DNA of 64,000 bases. Origin: an uncultured Oleiphilus sp. Lineage in GTDB: Bacteria; Pseudomonadota; Gammaproteobacteria; Pseudomonadales; Oleiphilaceae. The stretch spans positions 1 to 64,000 of the forward strand of contig CAJWBE010000006.1 of the NCBI GenBank assembly GCA_913020045.1, in the 5' to 3' direction. Positions 46,729 to 55,450 of this stretch are shown here, piece after piece. The translations under genes and the position numbers were made by a program. A model generated the notes under the pieces. The model was not told the DNA's origin, did not search any database, and saw only the letters and a list, made by a program, of their open reading frames with translations. Position 1 is the stretch's first letter; the number at the start of each line of letters is the position of its first letter.

Positions 46729-47553
46729 CTATGCGCTGACGGTGCTTGGTTCGCGATTTGGTCTGGGTACTTTATGTTCGATGAGCAGTTTGGAGACGCG
46801 TTCGATGACGTCGCTTTGGAAGGCCTTCTCATAGCGTACATCCAATACATAGGCTTTCGCGCGGACTTGCAGGGCGAGTCGGTCTGCGATAATGACTTCG
46901 TTTAGCGTGAGTACGACCGGTTTCTTTAGGTAGGCGAAGCGACTAGTGACAAGTACTTCGTGGATGAGTGCTTTAACTTCTGAGACGTTGGCATCGAGTG
47001 CGATGTGGAAGTCACAGACCACCATCATATCCAATGCGCCTGCATTGCCCGTAGACACCACCTCAGTGATAAAGCGTGAGTTAGGAATGGTCACTAAGTT
47101 GTCATCTAGGGTGGTGAGTTTAACTGAGCGTAGGCCGATACTAACAATTTCGCCGTAGGTGTCGTTAAAGCTAACGCGGTCGCCTACCTGGAAGGGCCGG
47201 TCGAATAGAAGTACAAGCCCTGCAATCATTGAGGCCGCGACATCTTTTAAGGCAATACCCATGGCAACGGCGGCACTACCGCCTACCGCGAGTAGCATTT
47301 CGCGCGGGGGTTGAATGATGACGGCGATCAATAAATAAGTACCGATAATGTACCAAGCAAAGGTAAATAGCGTCGCCATTTGCAAAATGGAGAAGCGTCT
47401 CGACGGCAGTTTTAGCATGAGCGCTTCGCATGACCGACGAATGACTTTGTTGCTTAGCCAAAGCCCAAATGCGGCGATGATCAGCAAAAAGACTTTACCG
47501 AAATTGAGTAAGTCGCCGAACGCAGCGATTCCTTCGAGAGTTTGATTATCCAT
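46729..47553 (-). CDS. MscS-family mechanosensitive channel
   Basis: 274 residues. Membrane helices are predicted at about 18-36, 58-80 and the pore helix near 85-118. The MscS core is clear: GGSAAVAMGIALKDVAASMIAGLVL, then LFDRPFQVGDRVSFNDTYGEI and TIPNSRFITEVV. It would form a small channel gated by membrane tension. It is the last gene of the NfeD - SPFH - ATPase - MscS run, 81 bp after the ATPase. The ATPase itself has an MscK-like N-terminal half, so the two may together replace one large channel. Confidence 0.93.
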   Translation of the reverse strand: MDNQTLEGIAAFGDLLNFGKVFLLIIAAFGLWLSNKVIRRSCEALMLKLPSRRFSILQMATLFTFAWYIIGTYLLIAVIIQPPREMLLAVGGSAAVAMGIALKDVAASMIAGLVLLFDRPFQVGDRVSFNDTYGEIVSIGLRSVKLTTLDDNLVTIPNSRFITEVVSTGNAGALDMMVVCDFHIALDANVSEVKALIHEVLVTSRFAYLKKPVVLTLNEVIIADRLALQVRAKAYVLDVRYEKAFQSDVIERVSKLLIEHKVPRPNREPSTVSA

Positions 47554-47634
47554 AGCAGGCCCATTTTGCTAGCAAAGTGCAAGGCTGAAAGCGCGTACCG
47601 ATGGCTTCCATGCGATGCGCGGGATAGTGAGTGA

Positions 47635-50478
47635 CTAGTGCCATAACAGGTTCTTCTTCTGGAGGAATGACGATAGGGTGCCATACCAGTAGGAATCAAT
47701 GGCATATCTGCCGCGAGGGTCACGCACGATTAGTCCAAGGTTGATCCCTTGCTTTAACGCATGGCGAACGATGGGCTCGGCAAAATGCGTGGCATTCATG
47801 ATCTCTTTGGTTGATAGGCTGTGATGCGTGACGATAGCGGCGTAAATAAAATAGAGGTCGTCTTTCATACCTGCGAGAGGGTTACTTGAGGGACGCTGAG
47901 GAACCCCAATTTCGACACTGCGGCCTTTAATTTTTGCAGCGTTGAGCCATAGCTCTATGGCGGCGGTCGGGTTGCCGCCGCTTTGTTCCCATAAGATGTT
48001 GAATAGACGTGAGTCTGCGCCTCGTACGCTGCTGGACTCACTACTTGCTGTGGCTGACAGCAGCAACTCGTTATAGCGTAAGCGTCGCTTTCCTCCTTGA
48101 TGGCGAGATAACACTAAGCGCCGAATGTCTTGCGGTGACCAGCGCGGCATACGATGAATATTGCTGAAGCGTTGTTCTCTGGCAAATACGCAACTTAGGT
48201 AAGACCAACTCGGCGCGTGCATGACGACCACCCAAAAAATGTTATCGAGTTGAGCATTCATGCAGTGCATCAGGGCGCGAAATGCGTCGAAGTGGCCGAC
48301 CTCCGCAAGGAACAAGTTGTGAGCGTCGTCGACAACAATGATCTGAGGGGGCAACTCTTTGTCCAGATTTATCAGGTCCGCTATATCAGCGATCTGTTGT
48401 TGGCCCAGCGATTCGGCAATAGCCGAGAGCACAGCTTCACGCGTCGTTGTTTTGTCTTGGAAGCGAATATAGTTGACCTTGGTTTCTGTCCAGCGGCTGG
48501 GCAACTGATCGACAAAGGTGGTTTTGCCGCTGCCAGACTCACCTATCAGCAGCAATAGGTTCTCGTCGGTCTTGTCTTGATGCCATCTTTGAATGGGTTC
48601 AAAGAAAGCGCTGGGTTCCCCGACATCAAAGAGTAGTTTTTCGTTGGCTGAGCGAAGCATCCAGTCGTTGTAGTTTTCGTCTGGCTCGGTATCGTCGTCT
48701 TCTTCTATTTCCGTTTTGCTCTCTAGGCGCGCACGCATTATTTTGGCGGTAAAGGAGCGGTAGCTATCAAATGACAGCAGTTTGTCGTTCATGCTCCGCG
48801 CCGCATCAATATAATGGGCTAAAACGAACAGCAGCGGCGTTGCCAACTTAATAAGCATTCGAGCAACCAGGCCTTGTTCTGCGTCTTTCGCTTTACCGTT
48901 AGCGTTATTTTTTCCAAAAGGCATGAAGCGCGTGACGGCTTTGGCATGTGCATGCGTTAACCAAAAAAGAGCCCACCAAGCGCCCGTCGCAACACCGATA
49001 ACAATTAGGAAGCGAAGATAGCCTCCGCCAATGCCTTCGCCAAGGCCGAGAGCAAGCCAGCAGAGGATCATTGCAATCGCAAAATATTGCGCGTTGAGCT
49101 CGATTCGTTCTGCAACGGACGGTGACACGAATTCGCCTGCGCGTGTATAGGTCCGAGAGAGTAACCATTCGAAGATAATACGAACAGCCCGGAAGATGGC
49201 GTAAAGAGCGCCGATTGGGCCGATAAAAGAAAGTATGATGAGCTGGCTGCCAAACGAAGCGATGAGCTGTGTGCTAATGAGTACGACGATCCAGGGGGCA
49301 TTGGGCTTGATGAGCCAGAAGAAACCGGATAGTACACGTATTAGGCTGGGCCGTTGCAGTTTGCCCAGCATAGAGCGTTGAGCGCCAGCAAATATGCTGG
49401 GCGTTGCATGGGAAAGCTTCACCACTAGATAAAGTGCAATGAGTAAGCCTAGCGATTGAAATAGCCAGTTAACACGAACGACACCGCCCTTATCTATATT
49501 TTCATAGTAGGCTTGTTCATGAATAAATGGCGCGGTGAGGCTGTCAATATATAGAGATGGCGCCGCTGACAGTTCGGCCAATAGGGTGGTGACAAATTGA
49601 CTGGGCGTGGTGATCGCGATCACAAAGTCACCCCAGCCTTTACTCCAAATTGCATCGTTGCGCCATTGGCTGATGGCGGCGACGAGCTCTGTTCGTGACG
49701 TGACAAGTTGCGCTTTCCATTGTCCGCTTTGGACTGGAAAGAGCGCATCATAGTCGGTCCAGAGTATAGGGTTACCTGCTCTAGGGAGCGACAAAGCCTG
49801 CTGCCAAATTTTGCTTAGTGCTTCATCATTCTGTGTTTCTTGCACGAGTGCATAGAGCCAGCGTTTAGATAAACTTTGATAATTTTCGATCCAAGTGTCT
49901 AGGGGCTCACTTTCACTACTCGACGGGGCCTGAGTCGTTTTATTAAGGTCGCTTTTTGCGTCGATTAGGGCGCGTTTGCTGCTAGCGACCTGGGTCCAGC
50001 TTTGCAACTGTCGAAGTATCAGCCGAATCTTTTTCTCGGGGAACGAGAGTAGTTCGAGCTCAAGGGCGAGCAAAGAGTATTGCGATTGTTGGAATTGTTT
50101 ATGGGTTTGTTGCCATAAGGCCTCGAGCTCACCGCAGTCGTTGTTGCCGGTTTCTGCTTGGGCGTCGCTAGGAGATTTTATAGCGCGAGCCAAGCTTGTT
50201 TGCTGACGCGTTAAATCTGCGCGCAGCTCATTTAATGAAGTGTTGACGCCAAGAGGCGCGAGCATAGACATTATCGCCAGCGGGTCACTTGGGATTTTTC
50301 CCGCTAATAAGTCTTGAATTGCGATTTTGGTCTGAGTGGCGGAACTAATGACTTTCTGGCGTTGACTGTTTTCTTGGGCAAGTACATCGCAGTTGGCAGA
50401 TGAGGTGGCGGTAGCGAGGAGGCATAGGAGCCCTACAAGCCATTTTAGGCTTTTGAAAAACCGCGCTGCGTGAGTCAT
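47635..50478 (-). CDS. Multi-pass membrane protein with C-terminal P-loop ATPase
   Basis: 947 residues. A signal peptide (about 1-28, ending SSANC) is followed by a periplasmic helical region of about 300 residues, then a membrane bundle (about 331-555; for example FQSLGLLIALYLVVKL, FGSQLIILSFIGPIGALYAIF, LIKLATPLLFVLAHYI). The C-terminal cytoplasmic part has Walker A LLLLIGESGSGKTTF (near 645) and Walker B PPQIIVVDDAHNLF (near 711), an arginine-rich FAREQRFSNIHRMPRWS stretch, and a winged-helix-like tail (LSTKEIMNATHFAEPIVRHAL). The ATPase resembles the ExeA/AAA_22 or STAND class. The layout is like a large MscK-type channel in which the pore has been replaced by an ATPase. Function unknown. 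Confidence 0.85.
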   Translation of the reverse strand: MTHAARFFKSLKWLVGLLCLLATATSSANCDVLAQENSQRQKVISSATQTKIAIQDLLAGKIPSDPLAIMSMLAPLGVNTSLNELRADLTRQQTSLARAIKSPSDAQAETGNNDCGELEALWQQTHKQFQQSQYSLLALELELLSFPEKKIRLILRQLQSWTQVASSKRALIDAKSDLNKTTQAPSSSESEPLDTWIENYQSLSKRWLYALVQETQNDEALSKIWQQALSLPRAGNPILWTDYDALFPVQSGQWKAQLVTSRTELVAAISQWRNDAIWSKGWGDFVIAITTPSQFVTTLLAELSAAPSLYIDSLTAPFIHEQAYYENIDKGGVVRVNWLFQSLGLLIALYLVVKLSHATPSIFAGAQRSMLGKLQRPSLIRVLSGFFWLIKPNAPWIVVLISTQLIASFGSQLIILSFIGPIGALYAIFRAVRIIFEWLLSRTYTRAGEFVSPSVAERIELNAQYFAIAMILCWLALGLGEGIGGGYLRFLIVIGVATGAWWALFWLTHAHAKAVTRFMPFGKNNANGKAKDAEQGLVARMLIKLATPLLFVLAHYIDAARSMNDKLLSFDSYRSFTAKIMRARLESKTEIEEDDDTEPDENYNDWMLRSANEKLLFDVGEPSAFFEPIQRWHQDKTDENLLLLIGESGSGKTTFVDQLPSRWTETKVNYIRFQDKTTTREAVLSAIAESLGQQQIADIADLINLDKELPPQIIVVDDAHNLFLAEVGHFDAFRALMHCMNAQLDNIFWVVVMHAPSWSYLSCVFAREQRFSNIHRMPRWSPQDIRRLVLSRHQGGKRRLRYNELLLSATASSESSSVRGADSRLFNILWEQSGGNPTAAIELWLNAAKIKGRSVEIGVPQRPSSNPLAGMKDDLYFIYAAIVTHHSLSTKEIMNATHFAEPIVRHALKQGINLGLIVRDPRGRYAIDSYWYGTLSSFLQKKNLLWH

Positions 50479-50567
50479 AAATTGGCCATTTTTATTGTGA
50501 ATGCTTTGCCTATAAGCTCGGTCAGGTAATCTATGTTGAAGGCCTTACCGAGCTGAAGGCTGCGTTA

Positions 50568-51416
50568 TTATTTGCTTAAAATTCCTTTCAAGGTGCTTGA
50601 AATATCAGCAGGATAAACCACTGTTTTGCTGTTAGCAGAGCTAGAGAGGTCTGTTAATGAGTGAATGTACTTCTCACCCAATAGATACATCGCAGGAAGC
50701 TCTTTGTCACCCACAGCGTCGGAGATGCGTTTGATGGCTTCGCCACTTGCATTCGCTAATACGACTTGTGCTTCGGCGTCTCTTCTTGAGGCTTCTAAAC
50801 GACCATCCGCTTCCAGTATTTGTGCTTGCTTCTCACCTTCTGCTTTGGTGACGGCGGCACGACGGGCTCGCTCTGCGGCTGCTTGCTCTTCCATTGCAGT
50901 CTGCATCGTGTCAGACGGGTTAATATCCTGGATTTCGACAGTCTTGAGCGTGATCCCCCAGTCGGAGATGTCGTCAGAGATTGCGCTTTTAAGCTTGGCT
51001 TTGATCAGCTCACGTGAAGACAAGCATTCGTCTAATTTCATTTCACCGATGATTGAGCGCAATGAGGTTTGTACGAGTGTTTGTATCGCCAGAATATAGT
51101 TTTCAACACCATAAACAGCTTTGTCTGGTGACAGAATATTGATGTAAGCCACAGCATTCGCGCGAATAGATGCGTTGTCGTTTGTAATAACTTCTTGGGA
51201 TGGGATTTCGAGAACAATATCTTTAGTCGTTACCCGATAAGCGACGTTGTCGATGTAAGGGATAATAATATTTAGTCCGGGCGACAAGGTGCTGTGGTAT
51301 TTACCTAAACGCTGGACTACCCATTTCGAGCCTTGCGGGACCAGTTTGATTCCGAGGAATAACGTAATGCCTATGATTAATAGAATTCCCGAAACGATGA
51401 TTAGGCTAATATCCAT
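50568..51416 (-). CDS. SPFH/stomatin-family membrane protein (QmcA-like)
   Basis: 282 residues: an N-terminal membrane anchor (about 3-24), the SPFH domain (KWVVQRLGKYHSTLSPGLNIIIPYID through TLKTVEIQDINPSD), then an Ala/Glu/Arg coiled coil (EEQAAAERARRAAVTKAEGEKQAQILEADG, about 170-215). SPFH proteins assemble into ring scaffolds on the inner membrane and control proteases or local lipid order. Its direct partner is the NfeD protein encoded immediately upstream, a pairing conserved in bacteria. Here the operon continues into an ATPase and an MscS channel. Confidence 0.95.
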   Translation of the reverse strand: MDISLIIVSGILLIIGITLFLGIKLVPQGSKWVVQRLGKYHSTLSPGLNIIIPYIDNVAYRVTTKDIVLEIPSQEVITNDNASIRANAVAYINILSPDKAVYGVENYILAIQTLVQTSLRSIIGEMKLDECLSSRELIKAKLKSAISDDISDWGITLKTVEIQDINPSDTMQTAMEEQAAAERARRAAVTKAEGEKQAQILEADGRLEASRRDAEAQVVLANASGEAIKRISDAVGDKELPAMYLLGEKYIHSLTDLSSSANSKTVVYPADISSTLKGILSK

Positions 51417-51473
51417 TTAGTTCTCCAGTAGTATTTTGTATATAAATTTGAATAAATAAGGTTGTACCGAGGT

Positions 51474-51929
51474 TTAAGCAGGGACAACGATCAAGGTGTT
51501 TCCAGAAACATCGACTACGCGCACGCGATCACCGGCTTGGATGGTTGTTTCACAAATAAACTCCCATTCGTCATTCCCAAGTATCGGCACACTAAAGCGC
51601 AAGCGCCCATGATTGTTGGCCTCGCTAGGCGCTTCGAGAACGATTCCGGTTTTGTTAGAAATCATTTCTTTGGATAGTCCCGCCATGGTTTGATCGGTGA
51701 GTCTTGGTTTGACTAGTTTGAACCAAATGGCCGCGTTAACGCAGATAGCAATAGCCCAAATGAGCACTTGCGTCGAAAGCGCCATCGTTGGTATGAAAAA
51801 CATTGCTAGCCCTACGATAGCTGCGCCCGTACCGAAGATTAGAAAGACAAAGCTGGGTAGAAATATTTCTAGTAAAGATAGCGCCATTCCAAGTATGAGC
51901 CAGTGCCAGTATTCGGGTACAAACGCCAT
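51474..51929 (-). CDS. NfeD-family membrane protein
   Basis: 151 residues from the ATG at 51929, chosen because AGGA lies seven bases upstream; a longer frame exists. Three hydrophobic helices (WLILGMALSLLEIFLPSFVFLIFGTGAAIVG, then IAICVNAAIWF) are followed by a C-terminal OB-fold (NKTGIVLEAPSEANNHGRLRF, DRVRVVDVSGNTLIVVPA). NfeD short forms partner SPFH proteins and cap their assemblies. First gene of a four-gene minus-strand run. Confidence 0.93.
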   Translation of the reverse strand: MAFVPEYWHWLILGMALSLLEIFLPSFVFLIFGTGAAIVGLAMFFIPTMALSTQVLIWAIAICVNAAIWFKLVKPRLTDQTMAGLSKEMISNKTGIVLEAPSEANNHGRLRFSVPILGNDEWEFICETTIQAGDRVRVVDVSGNTLIVVPA

Positions 51930-52096
51930 GTTCAGTCCTATTGTTGACGATTTGGGTACTATCGTTTGATAGCGCATGTTAGATCCGTTGATATGCCATT
52001 TTAAGCTGGGCAGTATCAGCTTGAGTCTATCAGCCTAGAGCCAATAGTGGCAGCGTAAATATAAGCGCCTTATTCAATTGTTAGTGTTTGCGGAAA

Positions 52097-52108
52097 GTTT
52101 GATCAAAC
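52097..52108. promoter_or_regulatory. 12-bp palindrome upstream of nitronate monooxygenase
   Basis: GTTTGATCAAAC is a perfect palindrome 89 bp before the nitronate monooxygenase start, in the divergent region shared with the NfeD gene. A related GGATCAAAAATCC lies 26 bp further. It could be an operator; no regulator is adjacent. Confidence 0.35.
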
Positions 52109-52196
52109 GTCGCAACAGATTTTTTACAGATGGATCAAAAATCCTTACGATGACGGTAGATTAATAACAATCATACCATCTCAAGGAACTTTTCTG

Positions 52197-53207
52197 ATGC
52201 CTATCCCTGCTTTGTTTGCTAACCGACTTCGATTGCCTGCCATGGCGGCTCCCATGTTTTTAGCCTCAGGGACAGAGCTCGTGATTGAGACCTGTAAATC
52301 GGGAATTGCAGGTACGTTTCCTGCGCTGAATCAGCGCACGAGCGAGGGCTTTGAGCAATGGTTGCAGGAGATTACACAGGCCTTAAGCGACTACGAAGAA
52401 ACGTCTGGCAAGCAGGCTGCACCCTACGGTGTGAATCTAATCGTGCACAAGAGCAATCCGCGTCTTGCGGCGGACCTTGAACTTTGTGTGAAGTATAAAG
52501 TGCCTTTCGTCATTACCTCTCTAGGTGCCGCTGCTGAAGTGGTTGAGCGAGTGCATTCATACGGAGGCTTAGTTTTTCATGATGTGATCAACGCTCGATT
52601 TGCACGCAAGGCACAGGCAGCGGGGGTCGATGGCTTGGTATGTGTGACGGGTGGTGCCGGTGGTCACGCAGGTACGCGCAACCCATTTGCTTTGCTGGCC
52701 GAAGTTCGAGCGTTTTTTGACGGAACGATACTACTGGCGGGCTGCATTTCGAGTGGGCAGGATATTGCGGCGGCGCAAATGATGGGCGCTGATTTTGCTT
52801 ATATGGGAACACGCTTTATTAACACGCATGAAAGTCTTGTGAGCGATGAGTATCGACAAATGATTATTGAATCGAGTCCAGACGATATTATCTACACGCC
52901 CAAGGTGTCTGGAGTGCATGCCAGCTTTATGCGAGCGAGTATGGAAGCGGCAGGTATTGATCCAACGGATATGCGACCGAAAGAAGTGGTCGATTATGGT
53001 AATGATTTGTCTGTAGATGCACCGTCAGACGCAAAACCAAAAGAGAAGAAGCAAGGCGCATGGGCTGATATTTGGTCGGCAGGACAGGGCGTCGCGGCAA
53101 TTCATGAGGTTCAATCGGTTGCTGAGCTGACGGAGCAGTTACATCAAGAATATATAGAAGCATGTGAGCGGCAAGTTGACCTTGCCCATGCTTTTAAAGA
53201 AGTTTAA
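52197..53207 (+). CDS. Nitronate monooxygenase family protein
   Basis: 336 residues. FMN-dependent TIM-barrel of the 2-nitropropane dioxygenase family: MAAPMFLASGTELVIETCKSGI at the start, YGVNLIVHKSN, VTGGAGGHAGTRNPF containing the probable catalytic His (near 152), and GADFAYMGTRFINTHES. It oxidises alkyl nitronates such as propionate-3-nitronate, a toxic metabolite. A good ribosome site (AAGGAAC) precedes the ATG. It stands alone. Confidence 0.92.
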   Translation: MPIPALFANRLRLPAMAAPMFLASGTELVIETCKSGIAGTFPALNQRTSEGFEQWLQEITQALSDYEETSGKQAAPYGVNLIVHKSNPRLAADLELCVKYKVPFVITSLGAAAEVVERVHSYGGLVFHDVINARFARKAQAAGVDGLVCVTGGAGGHAGTRNPFALLAEVRAFFDGTILLAGCISSGQDIAAAQMMGADFAYMGTRFINTHESLVSDEYRQMIIESSPDDIIYTPKVSGVHASFMRASMEAAGIDPTDMRPKEVVDYGNDLSVDAPSDAKPKEKKQGAWADIWSAGQGVAAIHEVQSVAELTEQLHQEYIEACERQVDLAHAFKEV

Positions 53208-53259
53208 TCGTTGCTAATGCAAGTAAGCGCAGTGAGTGCTTAGCTATCTTTTGGAGAGT

Positions 53260-53382
53260 TTAGTCGTTAGCTGCGGTTTGTTTGTGAGCCAACTTGATAA
53301 TTGTGGTATCGCCATTGCTCATTTCTTCGGTAAAGATGGCGGGTTTTGTTTTTCTCTTATGTGGTGAACGTCGTTTTGCCAT
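53260..53382 (-). CDS. Small basic protein of 40 residues
   Basis: A 41-codon frame on the minus strand starts MAKRRSPHKRKTKPAIFTEE and ends LAHKQTAAND. The N-terminal third is strongly basic, suggesting contact with RNA or ribosome, and the rest is short and polar with a possible beta hairpin (GDTTIIKLAH). An AGAAGAGAA stretch lies before the ATG, a modest ribosome site. No family is recognised. The neighbouring gap would otherwise hold 310 bp with no gene. Confidence 0.5.
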   Translation of the reverse strand: MAKRRSPHKRKTKPAIFTEEMSNGDTTIIKLAHKQTAAND

Positions 53383-53518
53383 GGAATTCTCTTCTATTTC
53401 CTTCTTTTCAATTCATTTATTTTTTATGTGTGTTTATTCAGCATAGCTCAGACCTGCATTTAGTCTCTTTAGTTCAATGTTAAAAAAAAGTAATGTTTTT
53501 TCGGGCGTGTCGAGATCG

Positions 53519-53950
53519 CTAAAACTGAAGTATCACCAGCGTTAGCGCTAGATATCTGCCAGCCTTAGCGATTAGCACTAGCAATAGAAATCGCCAAAGT
53601 GGCTCTTTCATGACACCTGCAATCAGCGTTAAAGGATCGCCAATGATAGGCACCCAGCTTAACAATAGTGACCAATAACCTACTTTTTGGTAACGCTGCT
53701 GAGCATGCTTTAGTTGAGTCGGGTTGACTGGGAAGAAGCGGGAGCTGCGATACTTTTCTATATGATAGCCGAGCCACCAATTCAACACTGAGCCGAGGAC
53801 ATTTCCGGTGGTGGCAACGAGCAAGAGTATTGCGAGGTTATGCTCCTTGGCTATTAGTAAGGCGCTTAGCAGGGCTTCCGATTGAAGCGGCAGAAGGGTT
53901 GCTGCACCCAGCGCTGATATGAATAGTAAGAAGTAGGCTGAATTAACGAT
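53519..53950 (-). CDS. YqaA/DedA-like membrane protein without a standard start codon
   Basis: The open frame extends from a TAG at 53971 to the stop at 53519. Its translation matches YqaA-type DedA proteins along its length: AYFLLFISALGAATLLPLQS, EALLSALLIAKEH, VATTGNVLGSVLNWWLGY, LLLSWVPIIGDPLTLIAG and AKAGRYLALTLVI. The family N-terminus should lie near 53935, but no ATG, GTG or TTG occurs between the TAG and a TTG at 53824, far inside the conserved region. An ATC at 53950 is the only near-cognate codon in place. Either a rare start is used or the start was lost by mutation. The family acts in membrane lipid transport. Confidence 0.65.
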   Translation of the reverse strand: MVNSAYFLLFISALGAATLLPLQSEALLSALLIAKEHNLAILLLVATTGNVLGSVLNWWLGYHIEKYRSSRFFPVNPTQLKHAQQRYQKVGYWSLLLSWVPIIGDPLTLIAGVMKEPLWRFLLLVLIAKAGRYLALTLVILQF

Positions 53951-54014
53951 AGGCTGTGCCGGTAGTAGCTAGAGGTTCCAATGCTTTGGAGCTTTCGGGG
54001 CGTGGAAATAAAGA

Positions 54015-54045
54015 AATAAGCGCTTTCTGAGTGAAAGCGCTTATT
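54015..54045 (-). terminator. ompA-type gene terminator
   Basis: A perfect 13-bp stem, AATAAGCGCTTTC with GAAAGCGCTTATT around a 5-base loop, begins 13 bases after the OmpA-family stop. On the minus strand it is followed by a T-rich run (TCTTTATTTCC). Confidence 0.85.
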
Positions 54046-54057
54046 GTCGCTTAGCGT

Positions 54058-55173
54058 TTATTTCGCTTCGTGCGTTTCGATATTGGCACTCACTTCACCA
54101 ACAACTCGTCGGTTTGCTGCACGACCTTCAGCTGTATCATTGCTCATGATTGGCTGTTCCTCACCAAAGCCGGTTGCAGTAACGCGCGCCGCGTCAATCG
54201 CATAGTCTGTGGTCAGAATTTCTTTAATGGCGTCAGCACGGCGTTGCGATAGCTGCTTGTTATAGGCTGCGCGACCGCGGTCATCGGTATGCCCTTCAAC
54301 CGTGATCGATGTGTCAGTGTATTTTTTTAGGAAGTCAGCGACATTCTTGATGTCAGCTTGTCCGTCTGCGATTTCAGCACTGTTACTCTTAAACGTTACT
54401 GACATGGCTATCTCGATAGCTTTGATAAGCTTAATAGGGCAGCCGTTGGCATCTACTTTAAAAGCTGCATCCGTTTCGGAGCATTTGTCATTCGCGTCGA
54501 TAACACCGTCATTGTCGCTATCTTTTTGAATGACTGGTTCGGCTGCGGCAACCGGCACCGCTGCTGGAGCGGGCTCTGGTTTTGCTTCGGCAGGCGCTGG
54601 CGCTGCCTTTGATGCTACTGGAGCCGGTTTTTTCTCTACTACGGGAGCTGCTGCAGAGGTGGTGCGTCCGAACGCATAGCCGATTGCGATACGAGCACCT
54701 AAATCGGTTAGCTCGTTGTCGATGCTATTCATTGCCAGCAATTCGCCACGCAGTATTAAATTATTATCAAAGATCTTTTTAGCGCCAACGCCAAGGTAGA
54801 CTAGCGTTTCATCGGCATCCGTATTATTAGCTTCGAACTCTTGATGAGCGCCGCCGAGTGAGACAAATGGTCGGTAGCTGTCATTGTCAGTGAGGTGGTA
54901 TAAACCACCAAGAGCGTAACGTCTGCCGTCAAGTTCGTTGGAGCTATTCTCAATGTCTGCTTCGAAGTCACTTAACCACGCTTCTAGTGAAACTCGTTCA
55001 CTGATCGGAACTTCGATACCACCTTCTAGGCTGTTGGCGTCGTCTAAGTTTCGATCCTCATCCCAAAAATAATGGGCAGCGCCCAAATACGCTTCTACGT
55101 TCGCGTTATCAGCGAAGGAAGGGGTGGCAATAAGGCTGGCGATAAGGCTGCTAACAGCCAGAGACTTTTTCAT
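54058..55173 (-). CDS. OmpA-family outer-membrane protein
   Basis: 371 residues from the ATG at 55173, chosen over an upstream start because AAAGGA lies before it and a clean signal peptide follows (MKKSLAVSSLIASLIATPSFA). Parts in order: an OmpA-type beta-barrel (about 22-195), a Pro/Ala-rich linker (about 200-245), a thrombospondin type 3 calcium loop (KDSDNDGVIDANDKCSET), and the OmpA C-terminal peptidoglycan-binding domain (about 265-365; TVEGHTDDRGRAAYNKQLS, RRADAIKE). It anchors the outer membrane to the wall. A strong hairpin follows the gene. Confidence 0.95.
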   Translation of the reverse strand: MKKSLAVSSLIASLIATPSFADNANVEAYLGAAHYFWDEDRNLDDANSLEGGIEVPISERVSLEAWLSDFEADIENSSNELDGRRYALGGLYHLTDNDSYRPFVSLGGAHQEFEANNTDADETLVYLGVGAKKIFDNNLILRGELLAMNSIDNELTDLGARIAIGYAFGRTTSAAAPVVEKKPAPVASKAAPAPAEAKPEPAPAAVPVAAAEPVIQKDSDNDGVIDANDKCSETDAAFKVDANGCPIKLIKAIEIAMSVTFKSNSAEIADGQADIKNVADFLKKYTDTSITVEGHTDDRGRAAYNKQLSQRRADAIKEILTTDYAIDAARVTATGFGEEQPIMSNDTAEGRAANRRVVGEVSANIETHEAK

Positions 55174-55450
55174 TACAGTGTCCTTTTTGTGTAGGTTTGC
55201 TAGCGTGTGAAAAACGCTTTGAGTGACTTGACCATTAATCAAACAATGAATCCGCGCGCATCCTAGCACCAAATGACTGGATATGCTGGCAAAATATAAA
55301 GACATCTTTTTAAGGTTTTTATTTAATAATGACGCTAGGTTCATTATTAAACTGGCATTATATTTGATTGTTAGTGCTGCGAGATAATCATGCGCCAAAG
55401 GTTTGGCGGAGGCGCTTGCCATATATACTTTAACCGGGGAATAGACAGAC

